DNA of 64,000 bases from Trichobilharzia regenti (lineage: Eukaryota > Platyhelminthes > Trematoda > Strigeidida > Schistosomatidae): positions 71,619,168 to 71,683,167 of the forward strand of contig OX235270.1 of the NCBI GenBank assembly GCA_944472135.2, read 5' to 3'. Under the pieces are notes generated by a model that saw only the letters and a program-made list of their open reading frames with translations, searched no databases and had not been told where the DNA came from. The first letter of the stretch is position 1; each line of letters opens with the position of its first letter. The translations under genes and the position numbers were made by a program. Shown one piece after another: positions 36,301 to 51,300 of the stretch.

Positions 36301-39300
36301 ATGAGTTGCGGGTTTGAACCCCGTGCGACGTTCATTATTTCGTCCAATATCCATACATACTTCACTCAGTAAGCTTTATTTCTTTGTTGTTCAAATCTTA
36401 AATGATCGCATTCAGATAGTGTTTTTTATGCTTGTCAGTTAGCTGTTAGATAACAAGTATTATGATTTTCAAAGGGTATTTGTTAATCAAAATCAGTTGT
36501 CAGTCAAGTGTAAAGTTTGGTCGTTAAACTAGGCGACATGGGACTATTGATTAGCTTATCAATGGCTAGGTTATGAACAACATATCGTAGTAATTGACTT
36601 TTTGCTTTTATCAATACTTACTATGAGTTAGAGGAGGGTAAAATTTATAAGTATGCAAATGTGCATGTGCCTTGCTTACTTCAAAGCTCATGACTTTCAA
36701 CTAAGTCACAATTACTAACTGCCCTCAGTGTTCCGACATGCAAGCAGTAACAATACGAACTCTAACACTTGTTGTTGTGCAGATTATTAATATGATTTTT
36801 ATTCATCCCGTGAGTATTGATTGGAACTTCCGGCTTCAGCTGTACATCTCCACTGCACTCGATTCCCTAGCATCACCCTCAACTGGCTGCACGAGTGCCC
36901 ACAGGCTGTCATCTCCTCTTCACATGATCTTCTCTATGTCACCTTTGGGCAACAAACTCTTCACTTGACATTAGAGTTCCGTAGAGAGGTTTCCTGATGT
37001 GTGACATCACTATCACTGTATGTCTCATCTTCCTTCTGCACACCTGCTGGTTGCTATCTGGTTCGCCGCCTACCAGAATTTCTTATTGCTTTTACTTTCT
37101 GACTGGCTATCTGATTTTTGATGTTGAGTGAAGAAAGGTGTTGGTGAAAGCGTATAGTATAGCATATTGGAAGTACTTTCGGTGATATGTGCTGCAAGTG
37201 CCTCAACCTTATAAAAGCACTGATTTGACAATATTGTTCTTTGTACTAAGTGATGGAGACCTTCACATTGATTTCAGAGTAATCAACGTATGGACAGAAA
37301 TTCGTACTTATTACATTTCACATACTTCCATTTTGTTTTGTTTATTAGATGTATCACACAGTGAAACAGTATTATTTACTGGATCCATGTAATAAACAAA
37401 CTAATATGGAATTACTTAATACCACAGTGCCCAAGTTTTACACATATCTCACATACTTATGTATCTCCTTCTGTGTTTGTCTGTGTGTCTTTATGTCTTT
37501 CATTGTATTTATCCACCTCTTGTATAATTATTTTCCTTTTTTCTTACACACCAGGCCGTAGAGATGTTGTTTCAACGTGGTCTAGTAAGAATATTATTTG
37601 CTACTGAAACATTCGCTATGGGTGTGAATATGCCGGCACGTTGTGTCATTTTTACTACACTGGAGAAATTCGATGGTCAAAAACGTCGTCCATTGAATTC
37701 AAGTCAGTTTTGATTCTGAATTTTTATTGTTATATGCTCTTTTTCAGAGGAAAAATAGGGTATCAGTTTTTAGTCTAATCTTCCCCTCAAATTACGTTGA
37801 AGGTAAGTGGAAAATAACAACCGACGAAGCTTGTGACGAAAAAATGTAGGAAAGCCCCTTTAGCTGTTAGATAATGACTTCAGAATTGATATTTTAAAAT
37901 TATTGATCGACAAGTTAACTCCGATAAAACACTCGCTACTAGGTGGTTAAAATTGAACTTGTCTACATTTATACTCTTGACCTTATTGTTCGACTTTCAT
38001 CCACTTTTTTGAATTATTTAGTTTCATATAGGTTATATAACGCTTCTACCTAATATATGTTGACAATTTCACGTTTATAATCAAATTTCCAAGTTCCTCC
38101 TTAACTTTTGAAGATTTTTGCGATTTTACTAACACCTGTTACTCTTCCCTTACACCCTGTATGTATTTATTTACTTAATATGTAAGTCCTACTGTGGCAT
38201 GTACTACTGGTAAATTTATCACTAGTGTATCACGAGATGTTTGTCGGCATAAAAACATCAAGTAGCAGGGAGATAGATTTGATGTCACAGAAAGCAAATG
38301 ATACAGGGTTGCGGAGACATATGGGAGAAGTGAAAGGAGCACAAAGAAACACAATATGAAGGCCAGAAGTAGTACAACATGTAGAAGATCTGTGTAAATG
38401 GTGATTTGAAGATAGGGTGTACGTAATTCAGCTGTATGAAGATACCAAATTGCAAAGGAACATTCCGTTACCAAGTCTTTCGTCGTTTACCACTAGAGTG
38501 GGACCTGCAGGAAGATTAGTTCCAGCTAGTGTTGTTTGTTGAGTTATTGCGATATGAAGCCTGACCACTACGGCGAAGTACCAGCTTTAAGAGTGGGGTA
38601 AGAAGATCTTAGGCGAGAAAGTTTACTGGATTTTCCAAGCACATCTCTAAGAGCTTTATAATGCAAAGTAAGAAAGTGTTTGCGAGTGCAATCGTAGTTG
38701 TCCTGTACCCTGAGTCATACTTATTATATGCGAACTGCTGATTCTACCCAGCCTAAGTAAGTGGGTTGAGACTAGAACCTAGAACCCGTTTTCTGGCAGC
38801 CAGGTACCCTGTTTGACATGGGGCTTACAGTTGAAACCAGCCAGGCCTTGAAAATAACCTGGAAACAGAGATGAATCCTTGCTTTGCAGATGCCATTTTC
38901 ATCGAACAATTTCCACCTAGCCTCTGTTAGTGGAAACACTGCGTGTGCCCCCCCCCCCTCCCCTCCCACTAGTAACGAGGTGACTCTCTTTTTTGTTGCG
39001 TCGAGCATTTTATTGTTTGTTTACACGTACTAAATTTATTTCTACTAACAGTATCTTTTCACTTTCTTCTCCTATTATTGAAATTTCCATCATATTGCAT
39101 ATGAATAAACTGTGGTTATCAGATTATTGATTCGTTGAAAAGATTTTCTGCATATCACAAGGGGAATTTTACAAAAATTATTAATTATGTCGTAATTGTA
39201 CCCTTGTTTGACTACTGTAATACGAATCAATAAGAACTCTTAGAGATGAAATAACTTTTGAAATATGTTACATATTTACATTTTTAGTAACCTGTATCAT

Positions 39301-42300
39301 TTGAAGGCTTTTATTAGCTGAAGAAAAGCTGTGAAATAAGAAATGAGCTGTTTTTTTATTCCCTGCCTTACTGAAAGTATATGCACAATTGTTTCAGATT
39401 GCGTGAAGATGACAAGATGTAATGAAATTATTATTATTATTATTATTGTATCCTTTAGTTCCTAGAGGAACATAGGGCTACAGCTGCGCACCTCCATTTC
39501 CTTCTGTTTTCTGCCAACTTTTTCACCCCGCTCCAGGTCTGTCCACATGCTTTCATCTCCTCCTCACATGACCTCCTCCAGGTCACCCTTGGACGACCAA
39601 CTCGCCGCTTCCCTTTCGGGTTCCACTCGAGGGCTTGTCTAGTGATGTCACTTGATGGTTTCTTCAGAGTATGACCAGCCAATCCATCTCCATTTCTTCC
39701 TGCCTATTTGTTTCACAATCGGTTCCTGATTGGTTCGCTCATTGACAGAGATCCCTGTTGCCGATCTCTTCTGGCCGACCATCCGATCTTGAGTATTGAG
39801 CGAAGACAACTGTTAATGAAGGTCTGAAGTTTGTTTAAGATGCTCTTTATGACGCTCAGTGCAAGTCTCTGATCCATACAGTAAGTAGCACTCACTTCAC
39901 ATTGGAGTTGAAAATCCGGATGTTATTTTTGATGCTGATTGCTGTTGACCTCCACACAGACTTAAGATTAATGTAAGCTTGTCTTGCTTTTCCGATTCTG
40001 GCTTTGATATCCTCTTCAGTTCCGCCTGTAGTTAAAACGATGCTTCCGAGGTAGGTAGGTAAAGGAGGTTGTTTCTTTCAGGTTCCTCCCATTTATGCTG
40101 GCGGATTGTTGTCTGTTGTTGTTGCTGTTGGCCAGGAATCTTCATCACCTCTGTTTTATCTATGTTCACTTGAAGTCCTATCTTTGATGCTTCTTCTATC
40201 TCCAGCTTGTTGCTTTTCACTTGCATATCTTCCAGTTTGTGGGAAATCAGACATATATCATCGGCGAAGTTCAGATCCTCCAAGTTCTCTTTTTGTGTGA
40301 GCCCATTTTATGCATGTTTCCTCGTTGCACGTTGTCTGTCTGTCGCATTATCCAATCTACTGCAATCAGGAAGACCATTGGCGATAGTAGACAGCCTTGC
40401 CTCACTCCTGTCCTCACTTCGAAGGCTTCCGTAAGTTTCCCGTTGTGGATTACTTGGAATGCAGCATTGTCGTATAACTGTTGAATGAAATGTATAATTG
40501 TCGATGGGACCCCGTAGTAGCGAAGTAGTTTCCAAATCACCTCTTGATCGACGCTATCTTCTGAAGGCATTTTCAAAGTCGATGAAGTTGAGTGAGGTGA
40601 AGAGATGACTGCCATTCCAAGCTTTGTTCAATGATGATCCGTAGAGTGGCGATTTGATCAATACATGATTTGTTTCTCCTGAATCCAGCCTGTTCCGGAC
40701 GAAGTTTTTCATCTAGGGCTTGTTCGATTCTCTTCAGGATGATGCGACTTAGTATTTTGCTTGGAATGGACAGAAGCATAATTCCACGCCAGTTTTTGCA
40801 TTGGCTTAAGTCTCCTTTCTTTGGTAGTTTGAATAAGTATCCTTTCTTCCAATCCTCAGGTACTTTGCCCTCTTTCCACACCTTCTCCAGCAGTGGTGTC
40901 ATCTAGTCCGCTGTTGTCTCTGGGTCTATTTTCAATGCTTCTGCTGGGATTCTATCTGGTCCTGCTGCTTTTCCGGATTTTAGCATCTTGATTGCATTCA
41001 GGACTTCTGATTTCGTCGGGGGATCAATGTTCACTGGTAGTTCTGCTTCCGTTGTTGGTATTGTTGGGCGTGTTGTAGGTGGCAGACGACTTAGAAGTCT
41101 TTCGAAGTGTTCAGTCCAGTGTTTTCTTTGCTCCACCTCTTTGGTGATAGACTTTCCATTGTCGTCCTTTATTGGCTTAATCTGTGTCGAACTTTTGCCC
41201 GATAGGTACCTAGTTGTTTGGTAGAGTGTGGCGAGGTCTCCTTTGCCCGCAGCTTGTTCTGCTTCATTTGACATGGTTGCATAATATTTTCTTTTGTCTT
41301 GACAAGATGCAATGAAATAAAACAATAATACTGTAATATTATCCTTACTTAATATGTTCTTGTTTTGTTCAAATCTACCTGCTTGATTATACTTAGTTAT
41401 GACGAATATATTCGGTTATTTCGAAATAATAATGGAGGAGATTTGTAACTCATGTGGATGTTTTTTGGGGTTGGGGATGTTGTTGTTGTTGTTGTCCTGT
41501 GAGCATTAAAGTTAATTTACCATCAAGATATTGTCCGGGAAACACAATGAACAATTGTCAGTGTGACTTGGATATTTGGACTACCAAGCATTAAACAGTC
41601 ATAGATTGTAATTTTACAGTATTTTTAAAATGTGAAACATTGTACACTTGTACTAAGTTTATAGTAGCTTTTTGGTCTTAACAGTTGTTTTATTTCAGTA
41701 CTTCTGTTTTTCTGCTTGAAGACAGATTTGTGCTATGAACAGTGTCGTACTGAATAATGCGCTGATGATGTTTGAATTATCTAAAAAGACAATAAAGGCT
41801 TTGTAATTGTATAACACAGTGAGCAACAGTCACTCCAGGAAGAAAAACAGGACGAGAGCTCGGTAACAGCGTGTGTGCTTGGCACAATGGCCGAAATCAG
41901 AGAGCCCTAGTCAAGCCCTCACAAACAAAACACAGTCTAATTGTCCTATTGATATTGAGTTCTGATAGACGTTGTGCCTCTTACTCCACAGAATAGACTT
42001 CTGGGTGTTTTCCTGAAAGGGAGAAAAGAAAACAGTGTTAAGTACTCTATCTATAACAGTTTTTGCTTTGTTACAAGTGAACACAGTCAAATCAAAATCA
42101 TCCATGTGAGGTACACATAATGTGTGATAGTAATAATTTCTTTTCACACTTATTTCTATTTCTTTACACACTAAGTCTTTGGTTTTTTTTAGGTGAGTAT
42201 ACACAAATGGCTGGTCGTGCAGGTCGTCGTGGTTTGGATGCTTCAGGATCTGTGATTATCCTACTTGGTAGTATTGGTAAATCTGTTACCTCAGCTAGCT

Positions 42301-45300
42301 CAGGTTTACCGCCTGAACATACTCTGAGCGATATAATTCTTGGCAGGCAAACTCAGCTAGTTTCAAAATTCAAGATCACCTACTCTATGATTTTACACCT
42401 ACATCGAACGAATTGGTTGAGTCCACAGGTATATTGCTAACAATCAGTTGAACAATTTTCCTGCTTTCTTTCTTTTCTTTAATATTAGACTTAGGTATTC
42501 AATTGAAAATGTGTTGTACTAACTTTAAAATTACTAACTGGTTCATCCCATGTGATGACTACTATCTACTATTCTTTTATCATCAGACATGTTATCAAAA
42601 TATCAAAACTAGTTCAGTAGTATAGTGAAGGCCAACTATGGTCAAATACTTTAATTCTGTAGGGTTCGTCGGATTTTCATTACTTCAAGTTTGACTACAG
42701 ATTGATATCAGTTAGAGAACCATGGGAAACCAGGGAGTGCTTGACAGCTGTTTCGTCTTGGTCCTTGGAACTCATCGACAGTGCGCCCCCCCTGGGATTC
42801 TAACCCTGGACCTTCCGGTTACAAGGCGAGCTCATAGACTGTTCAGCCATCAGGATCCTCGTACATTAGAATCGACTGTTTTGCTTCAGTTCCCCACCTT
42901 ATTTCGATGGGTAATCCAATGTTTGTTGTAATATGTCAACGAATTTAACCAAAAACAAACCAAACCTTGTCTATTTGGGCCCAGATTTCATCACCTGGTC
43001 ACCTATGAAGAATGTTGCAACTCCCTTTTTACCTGAAATACGTGATGCGTGTAACGACTTCAGTACCCATAGTCAGGTGGATTAATGATGCGGATTAGTC
43101 CTGGTATAGCAATTAACATTTGCTAAGTTAAAGACGTACCTCAAACAAGTTTAGACTTATATCAAACTTTCAGAAGGCTCTAAATATCGTTGAAATCTCT
43201 ACTTAACAGAATCGTTTTACCTGCATATCCGAAGTAAAAATGAATTATTTGCTGCTTGAAAGTCAACTCCTGTGAATTAAGAATGGATATATAAATCCTC
43301 ATAACTGTATGTATTGAAAGTTCAATAAAGTGGAAGGAGTGGAAAACCTTTTGCGTACACCACTTTGTGTAGGTACCTCATTGAATGGCTTATCATAGGC
43401 TCTGTGGATCTTTTTTAAATGTGATATCGCTAAACACGTGTGATGTGTGCAAATTCACTACTAACTTTAGCTTGGAGTGACGCGTATCTAGTAGGGGCAG
43501 TTTTCAGAAGTGTCGGGATTTACCAGACTTGTAGATCATAACTATCACTAATCTTTGGCTGCTTATCTATGAAATGCGTCGTGAACAGCAGGTATTCTCA
43601 TGAAAAGGTTAGAAATCGCAGTGCTTTGTTAGTGTAGTTCATATCTTAAAGCATGTATTGTAGGGTTCGACTGTTGTGTAATGCGACAACTTTCGTTGTC
43701 TCCTAACAGAGTGTCAGTGATTTTGAAGTCGTCTTTCTTGACTAGAATAAACCTTCGGTCATGACACAGTTGCCAACTGATCACTTGGAAACATTCCTCA
43801 ACACTGAGGTAGACACAGAAATCAGATTTAATTGCGACAACAACTTTATGATAAAAAATACCAGATATTTATCGTTTACACTTCCATGGTAATTTAAACC
43901 ATGAACAAATAATCAATAGGAGGATTGAGCGAAGAAATATTTACTTTCCAGTTAGATCCTCATCTATGGCTCTACTCTAATATGTATAACATTTTAATTA
44001 CAATACAGCAGTTTGCCAATCAAGTGGAGATGTTTGTTAACAATAATTAAACAGTGTCAATGGGTTAATAGTTAACGAAGAAAATCAATACAGATTTAAA
44101 AGGTAGAAATGGATAGAATAAATTAATTTTACAAGGATAACACGTAAATTAAAGATGAAGTGGTCAAAATAAATTAAAATAGAATAAATAATTTAGACAA
44201 ATATAATTTTTATAGGTTTAGAGGGAGAGGGGCGATGCAGTCCTGTTTATCCATTCTTGTGACGATGGCCACGGTAGGCAAAGTGGTTGTACAAATTTTT
44301 TCTGTACACATAGGCTTGGCTTCTTCAGGTGAATTCCAATCGCTTCAGCCGTCTGTAAGAGACGAACTCGCAGAGCAAAATTAAGATAAGTCAGAATGCG
44401 ATAAATAATTTTGAATGCTGTATTAACATCAATCTTATGCTCAGTATCAATGAGGTGGGCTAAAATAGAGCTACGAATAGATCTTTTTTGTCCCTTACTC
44501 AACCACGTTGGATGATGTTTGGAAATACGACGATAAACTTGCCTGATTGTACGCCCAGTGTAGCTGGCTCCGCAGCTGCAGTCAAACTGGTAGATACACA
44601 TAGAGGAGGCGAATTTAGGTGGTTTATCCTTATTTCTCGAACATAAAATAGGTGTGGTTGTAAAGAGACAACGTACCTCTGCTGCATAATAAGTTCTTTT
44701 AACTGCATTCTTCAGGCGCTGTGTTATTATTTCGCTGATGTTGTCACTGAGGAACTGCAATTTTATGAACATTGGTTTTTTCGTGACTGTGGCTATACTG
44801 ACTCTCCTTGGAGCTGAATTCATATTTTTCTCAATGAATTTATCTGGATAGCCATTTTTTCTAAGTAATTCTCTAATAATCTTAAGCTCCTCATTGAGGC
44901 AGTCGTCTGAACAGATTAACCTAGCTCTATGAGCCAGACACTTCACGGGATTACATTTATATTTCAAAGGTACAAAACTCTATTGATTTTAGGTGCCTGT
45001 ATGAGTTTATATATTTTGTTCAACCTTATGATATTGTAATCTCCTAGCTATTGTTTGTCTTTCGATGCACTGTAGGCGCATTTAATTTCCGTCTGTTCTC
45101 ACTGCAACAGTAATTATTTTCTTGCCTTCTGATTAGGATGTTATGCGACGCAGTTTTATGGAAGCAGCTGGTCTTAGACGTGAGCTTGAGCGTAGGCAAT
45201 GGTTAACAGCTCTGCGCAAAAAACTCGACCAAACAACTACATTTATTCCGTCTGCGGGATCGTCTAATGTTTCTACCCAACTTATACGCAATTCTAGTAA

Positions 45301-48300
45301 GACCTTAACGAGTACAATTAATTCACGGATATCTGTTCCGTTTGGTGAACCAATATTACAAGTTAAATGTCCCCTTGGTCAAACAGGCTGTTGTGATGAA
45401 ATGACCACCTATTATCAAGTTAGTCTACTTACTTGTTATTGGTGTTGTCATTTTTGTTTTTAACCTCAATATTTTTACCAATTAAACTAAAGGATTCATT
45501 ATCGGACCATGAAATAGTTTATTGTAACAAAGATTTACTTGTCGGGTTATCATCTAGTAATGCTTCAAATCCATTATTCGAAGGTTGTATTACTCACCGA
45601 CTTCTAAGTGATACTACTTTGCAGTGATTATAATCCTTCAAACATATGGTGAATGCCTCATTCTCTGGACTTTTTTCTGAACTACTTCGACCGTAAAAGT
45701 AGTATTTTTTAGACCATAGTCCAACGACAACTCCAAAAGCATGTAGTCTTTCTTTGTTTGGTGTTTCCATCAGCTATACCGCACAAGACTAATTAATGAC
45801 AGCGCAAACCGCTTCACAGCACACAGCGTTTTTGGAATGGGTGGAAGATTTGTGGCTCAGTTGGCTGTCCATGGTATCAATTTATTCTATGAGCTCAACG
45901 AACATTATTTCTCATTATTTATTTCAACACAAACTTGGTACATTAAGGGTGAACCAAAAAATACGCCAGACAGGGTCGCACAGTTCGCGTGAGGCTTGGA
46001 GTGCTGCTCGAACACCCAGATCGAAGCAGGCGGTTGTCTTATGGGGCCACATACTGAGCTGTTGACTTGAGATCTGATCCACATGGCAGGGGGGCAGCAT
46101 CAGAAGCTACGTTTCCATGGTTTTTGGTGACCAAAATAGGTTCATACACCACCATCCGGTCCTTTCGGATTCTGTAGCCCATGTACATCATAGCTTGGAA
46201 AACAAGGTTTCCTATCTCCCTTAGGTGAATCTGTTTGTTCACCAGTCGAAATGCAATCCCCAGACTCACATTCTCATTCACCTTTGAGAAGAAGGCTGTA
46301 AATAAGTCTTACCTGGCAGAGGCTATGGCTCAGCGAACACTGCTTTCTGATGAACTGTCGGACAACTTGCCTTCTGTAATATCAATGGAGGTTGGCGAAT
46401 GCCACAATTCTTTATCCGTTTTGATGAATAATAAGGATATATATCTGCTTATCAGACAAACGTGTGTAAATCATTACTTATCTCTGTTTATAAGGAATAT
46501 AGCAAATTTTCCTGTCATCAGTCTAACTAATAAATTATCTAATATATTGGGGTCCTTGGTTTTTCATAGTTACGGTTAGTTAATATAAGGGAAGCGTGGC
46601 TCATTTCTTACCTCGACGAGTGTAAACTGATCATATATTCACGCTTCCAAAGGTTCACAAACATAGGCATACTTATCGGCACGCATTAGTTGTCATATTT
46701 CTTGTCCTAAGGGTAACGAATGGTCTTGTCGATCGAAAAGTGTTGTGAAAAAATCCGTCTATGAAGAAAGTGACGAGGAAGTTTATTTTACTAATCTAAG
46801 CATTCTACTTGAACTCATGCGGTTATGTTTTTGGAAGGATATCGTCCACAGTGATGTCCATCCGTTGTTTCGTTCCATAATGTTTGTAACTCATGTTAAA
46901 TTTGATTTTCCACTATTTGACTTGTTATGACGAATGCGAGTCTTGTTGATTTTTAATATTCAGAGGATGTAGTCATTATAGGGGAAGAAGTCGACAAAAT
47001 CCAGAGTCTTTCGAACATTCTCATCAAAAATTCAGGTGTCTGGCACCCAATATTGTTTAGATAAATGTAAGATGGCTCTTTAAGAGTGGTATGCATCAGT
47101 TGTTTGTGTAATACCGAAGAGTGTAATGATTGGATGTTTTAGTCATTTGACTAGTTGGAGAGGGGGGGGCTGCATGAACTGAATCCTAATGGACCTAGGA
47201 AATCTCAGCATGGCTAAGAAATATTCGTCTAGTATTCGCCTACATGCGTAGTCTTTTGCACAGGCAAAAAGTAGGTCTTATGTTAATCCTGCACCAATTT
47301 GCTTCCTCCATACTTTACGACTGAGTAACACGACAATGGAAGCTACAATACCTGAAAAAGTTGGAAACTTTTGAAACTGTAAGCATTCAACTGCTCGAGT
47401 CCTATAGAGCAATATGGTAAACGATCTTGGGGTGAAGTTCTGAGCGTTGGGTAAGATATTAAAGTTTATCTAATGTATTACTCATAGCAACCTCCGCCTT
47501 TTGTGACAAGCAGTGCCATCTGAAATGGTGTTAGTTTTGGCGAAAATTACCTTTGGTAAAGCCGAAAGATGTCTTCAGTTCACAAAGTCTCTGACTGTTG
47601 TTCCTACCCATGTAGGTAGTTGTATACCACCACGTTCTGTCTTCTGACTTTTTAAAAAATCCTGATTTTTTGAAAATATTTAATTATCCTGTTTGTTGTA
47701 CATCCTCATTCACCACGGTTTTGATCATGTTGCTTTTTACTGAACTTTAATGTGCGAATTTTTTTCAGTTGGGACAGCTTGAAGTGATTGACTTTTGCGT
47801 AAATCTCTGTTTTTAAGTTTGCCACACCTAAAATAACTCAACATTTATCATTCCGAACTCTGTATCTTCAAACTTATCTACGATTTGTTTAATTTTGTGC
47901 TGTTGATTTCGACTTCGTTAGGTTTTATATTGTTATTCTAATTTATTATTTTTGAATTTATTTTATTCTTTTGCGTTCCCACTGAAACATGAAGCTTCAA
48001 GCGAGATTTTTGAAGTTTCCGTAGTAATGATCTCATTTTTACGGTGTGGAATTGCTAGTCTCACGCCCAGCCTTCCCTTTTGCCGGACTTATTATGAGGC
48101 TAAGAAATGTTTGACAGTGCATCAGGCGGGATCAAACCCCAAACCTCCTACCGATCTCTGCTACCTTGACGTGGTGGTCGGGCTTGCATATCGCAATGAC
48201 CCAACAAACTACACTGGCTGGAACTATTGTTCCTGCAGGTCCCACCATGCCAGGAAGATTGTTAGGATAGTGATTAGACTATAAGCAGTTACGGCTATGC

Positions 48301-51300
48301 TTGGGAGTCTGTGGGCGAAGTCGTACTACTGCGGAACAGGGATGTAATAGTTTCCGTCAGATGCCCAGCATGCCAGCCAGCTATTTTCTCTCTCGACTCT
48401 GAAGAGAAGGGGTCAGAAAAGGTCAACGGCAACAATCGTACATCCCGACTTACCTTACGGCCGTCCGTAACCAGCGGTAAGTTTACTAATACGGAACCAA
48501 TCCAAGAAAGCGGCGCATACAAGCCCTGTTTGACCGGCCTCAAGCAGTTGTCCCTTGGGCTCTGCAGTCACGCAACACTAACCCTCTTTCTGTTTTAGGT
48601 ACCCGAAGAATCAACCAACTTCTACGGTGTGGACAACCGGGAAGTAACAACCGCCCACACACCTCCAAGAGCAGACGTAGCCCCTTCGTGCATCATTCTC
48701 CTTTACCACGTCACCTTCTTCATCTTTCCCCCCTATTGCAGTCAGTACTATTCTTTAGACTAGCGAGTCATCTTCACTTCACTCTGTGACCACAAATAAC
48801 GATGAGAGCCATAGAAACACCCCAGATAGCCTTTTAAAGCCACGTCGCCAACTTCATATAGGAGCATTCAACGTCAGGACCCACTGCCAAATCGGACAAC
48901 AGGGATCACTAACAATAACTCTGGCATCTCAAGCCATAGATGTATGTTGTGTATCGGGGACACGTATACAAAACTCGTGTGTGGTTATTCACTTAACCTC
49001 ACCCGGCCAACAAGGTGAATCTGCAAAATTCACTTTAAGGGTGTCAGGAGACCCCTCAGCTAGCTCGCGAGGACTCGCAGGTATAGGGATAGCATTGAGT
49101 GTTGAGGCAGAAAAATCACTTCTTTACTGGATCCCAGTAGATAGTCGTATGTGTGCTGTCCATCTGAATTGGTCCGTTAGAAGAAGGAAGAACAGCGTTA
49201 CTCGTCATTATCTTTTCATAGTCTCCGCTTACCCCCAACAGACTGGAGTTCGGATGAACTGAAGGATGACTTCTACCTAAAACTGTCTAATCTGCTGCAA
49301 AAACGAAACGTTCAGATATAGTTGTTTTAGCAGGCGACTTCAATGCCCAAGTAGGGAAGTTGTGCCAGACTGAGAAGTATGTAGGTGGTACGTATGGAGT
49401 TCTCTGCCGACGAACCTACAACGGTGATCATCTTCTACAGTTCTATCAAATAATCATTTGTTCTTAATTAGCACTAACTTTAGGCATAAAGAGAGACATT
49501 GTGCAACGTGGCCACCTCCACCAAATCAACGCTGAACTCAGATAGACCACATATCGAAGAGTATCGTTGGCGAGGGTCAGTAGAAGACTGTCGCTCCTTC
49601 TGGAACACGTGCGTAGACCCTGATCACGCTGTGGTTCGCGCACGTTTATGCTTACTACTAAACGAACATAAGAGATTGACAGCAGCGAAACAGTTACGTC
49701 CTTTAACTAGATCGAGACTCTGAGTGCCTGTTTAAGAAAGAAATAGCAAAACGAGTGTCTGAGGTCGACAGCAGGACTTCCCCTGAGGTAGCCTGGAACA
49801 ATATACAGTTAGCTGTAGACACAGCTGTAAAAGCTGTTAATAGGCTAAAACCAAAAGTTAGTAAGAGCCATTGGATCTCTACCGCCTCATCCGAAATGAT
49901 TGACGCAAGAAGACTGATTCCGGTGAGCTCCGATTATGATGAGGAGCGAAAGCTACTCAAACGGAAACTAACAACAAGTCTTCTCAACGACTGTGAACAA
50001 TGGTGGGTGAGAAAAGCGAAAGAGATGGAAAAGGCATCGGTGATTAGTAACATCAGACTACTATTTCGATTTATCAGGGAAACAAGTGGGAAAGTCAAAT
50101 GATAAGTGAAACAATCTCTAGGAAAAATGGCACCATAATTAGCTCCCAGGACAGACGACTGGAACGCTCGGAAGAACACTATGAGGAGCAGTTTAATTCG
50201 CCTACAGCCACGCTCAACCTGTCGCACACCCAACACCTCCCTGAATGGGATATAGACACAGGTCCTCCGTCCCTAACTGAGGTTGCTAAAGCTGTCACTA
50301 GTCTGAAACAAGCCAAAGCAGCAGGACCAGAGGTGGAGACATTTTACTGTCTGCGTTAACTAAGGTACTAGGAAGCGTCTGGGAATCAGAGGAAATCCCG
50401 TCGACCTGGTGTAAGTCACTGATTATCCCGATATGCAAGAAGGGAGACAAGTCTTCCTGTGATAATCACAGAGGGATTATCTTGACTAATATGGTATCTA
50501 AAGTTCTAGACTCAATAATACTGTGTAGACTAAGCAGTCCACGCAAGGCACAAACACGAGAGAGCCAGGCAGGCTTTAGACCAGGAAGAGGGTGTATTGA
50601 TTATATCTTCACCCTTCGACAGATTCTGGGACATAGCCACTCTTACTGTCGTCGAACAATCGTTATATTTCTTGACCTAAAGGCGGAATTCGATTCTGTC
50701 GACCGAGAGGTACTCTGGCGATGTTTGGCTGTAAAGGGAATCCTGAGAAAATACAATGCACTGATCAAGGAACTCATTCTACTCGAACTCACATAGTTAG
50801 CCAGGTGAGAGCTTACGGCGAGTTGTCATTAGATGTGGTGACGACTAGTGGTGTCCATCAAGGATGCCCATTATCCCCATTCCTATTCAATTTCATCATG
50901 GATGCACTAATGGACTTAACCCTATCTGACTTCAGAGACTCACGGATTGACTTGTTACCAGGGAATAATCTCGTTGACTTAGAATATGCAGATGATATAG
51001 TCTTCCCACCTGAGTGAAGATGATGAAAAAAATGCAGTCTCCTGAACGCCTCGAGTTACAATCTGCGAGTGTTTGGCATGCGATTGGCTCCCGCCAAATA
51101 TAAGATGATGCTACCGAGCTGGCTGGACTACATTGACACATTCTTTGCTTAAATATAGAGAAGGAGTGAAGTGGTTGGTAGAGCGTGTTGACCACTTCAC
51201 TTATTCGGGAAGTTGCATCAGCCAGCACAACGGGTTGATCACTGACGAAATCTCAGTCCGGATACCGAAGGCTCGCTTCGCATATGCCAGTTTACGCCGT

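Noticed and set aside
38949..38960. Run of C as a special structure
   Set aside because: It is a single homopolymer of about 12 bases with no partner tracts for an i-motif or G-quadruplex array; its length may be a sequencing matter.
37703..42192. A missing small exon between SKI2 exons 9 and 10
   Set aside because: At first the phases seemed incompatible, but the exon 10 acceptor leaves GTGAG..., so A plus GT makes Ser and the residue count equals that of vertebrate SKIV2L. No extra exon is needed.
44218..44967. Host GIY-YIG repair nuclease
   Set aside because: The flanking [11 protein letters not shown] segment, the Cys-rich CSCGASYTG core and the LPWP end are PLE features, and related damaged copies are present at 6.2 kb.
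48786..49262. Host endonuclease/exonuclease gene
   Set aside because: It resembles the AP-endonuclease domain but is followed by RTE-A middle and RT text in the LINE order, so it is the start of the retrotransposon frame.
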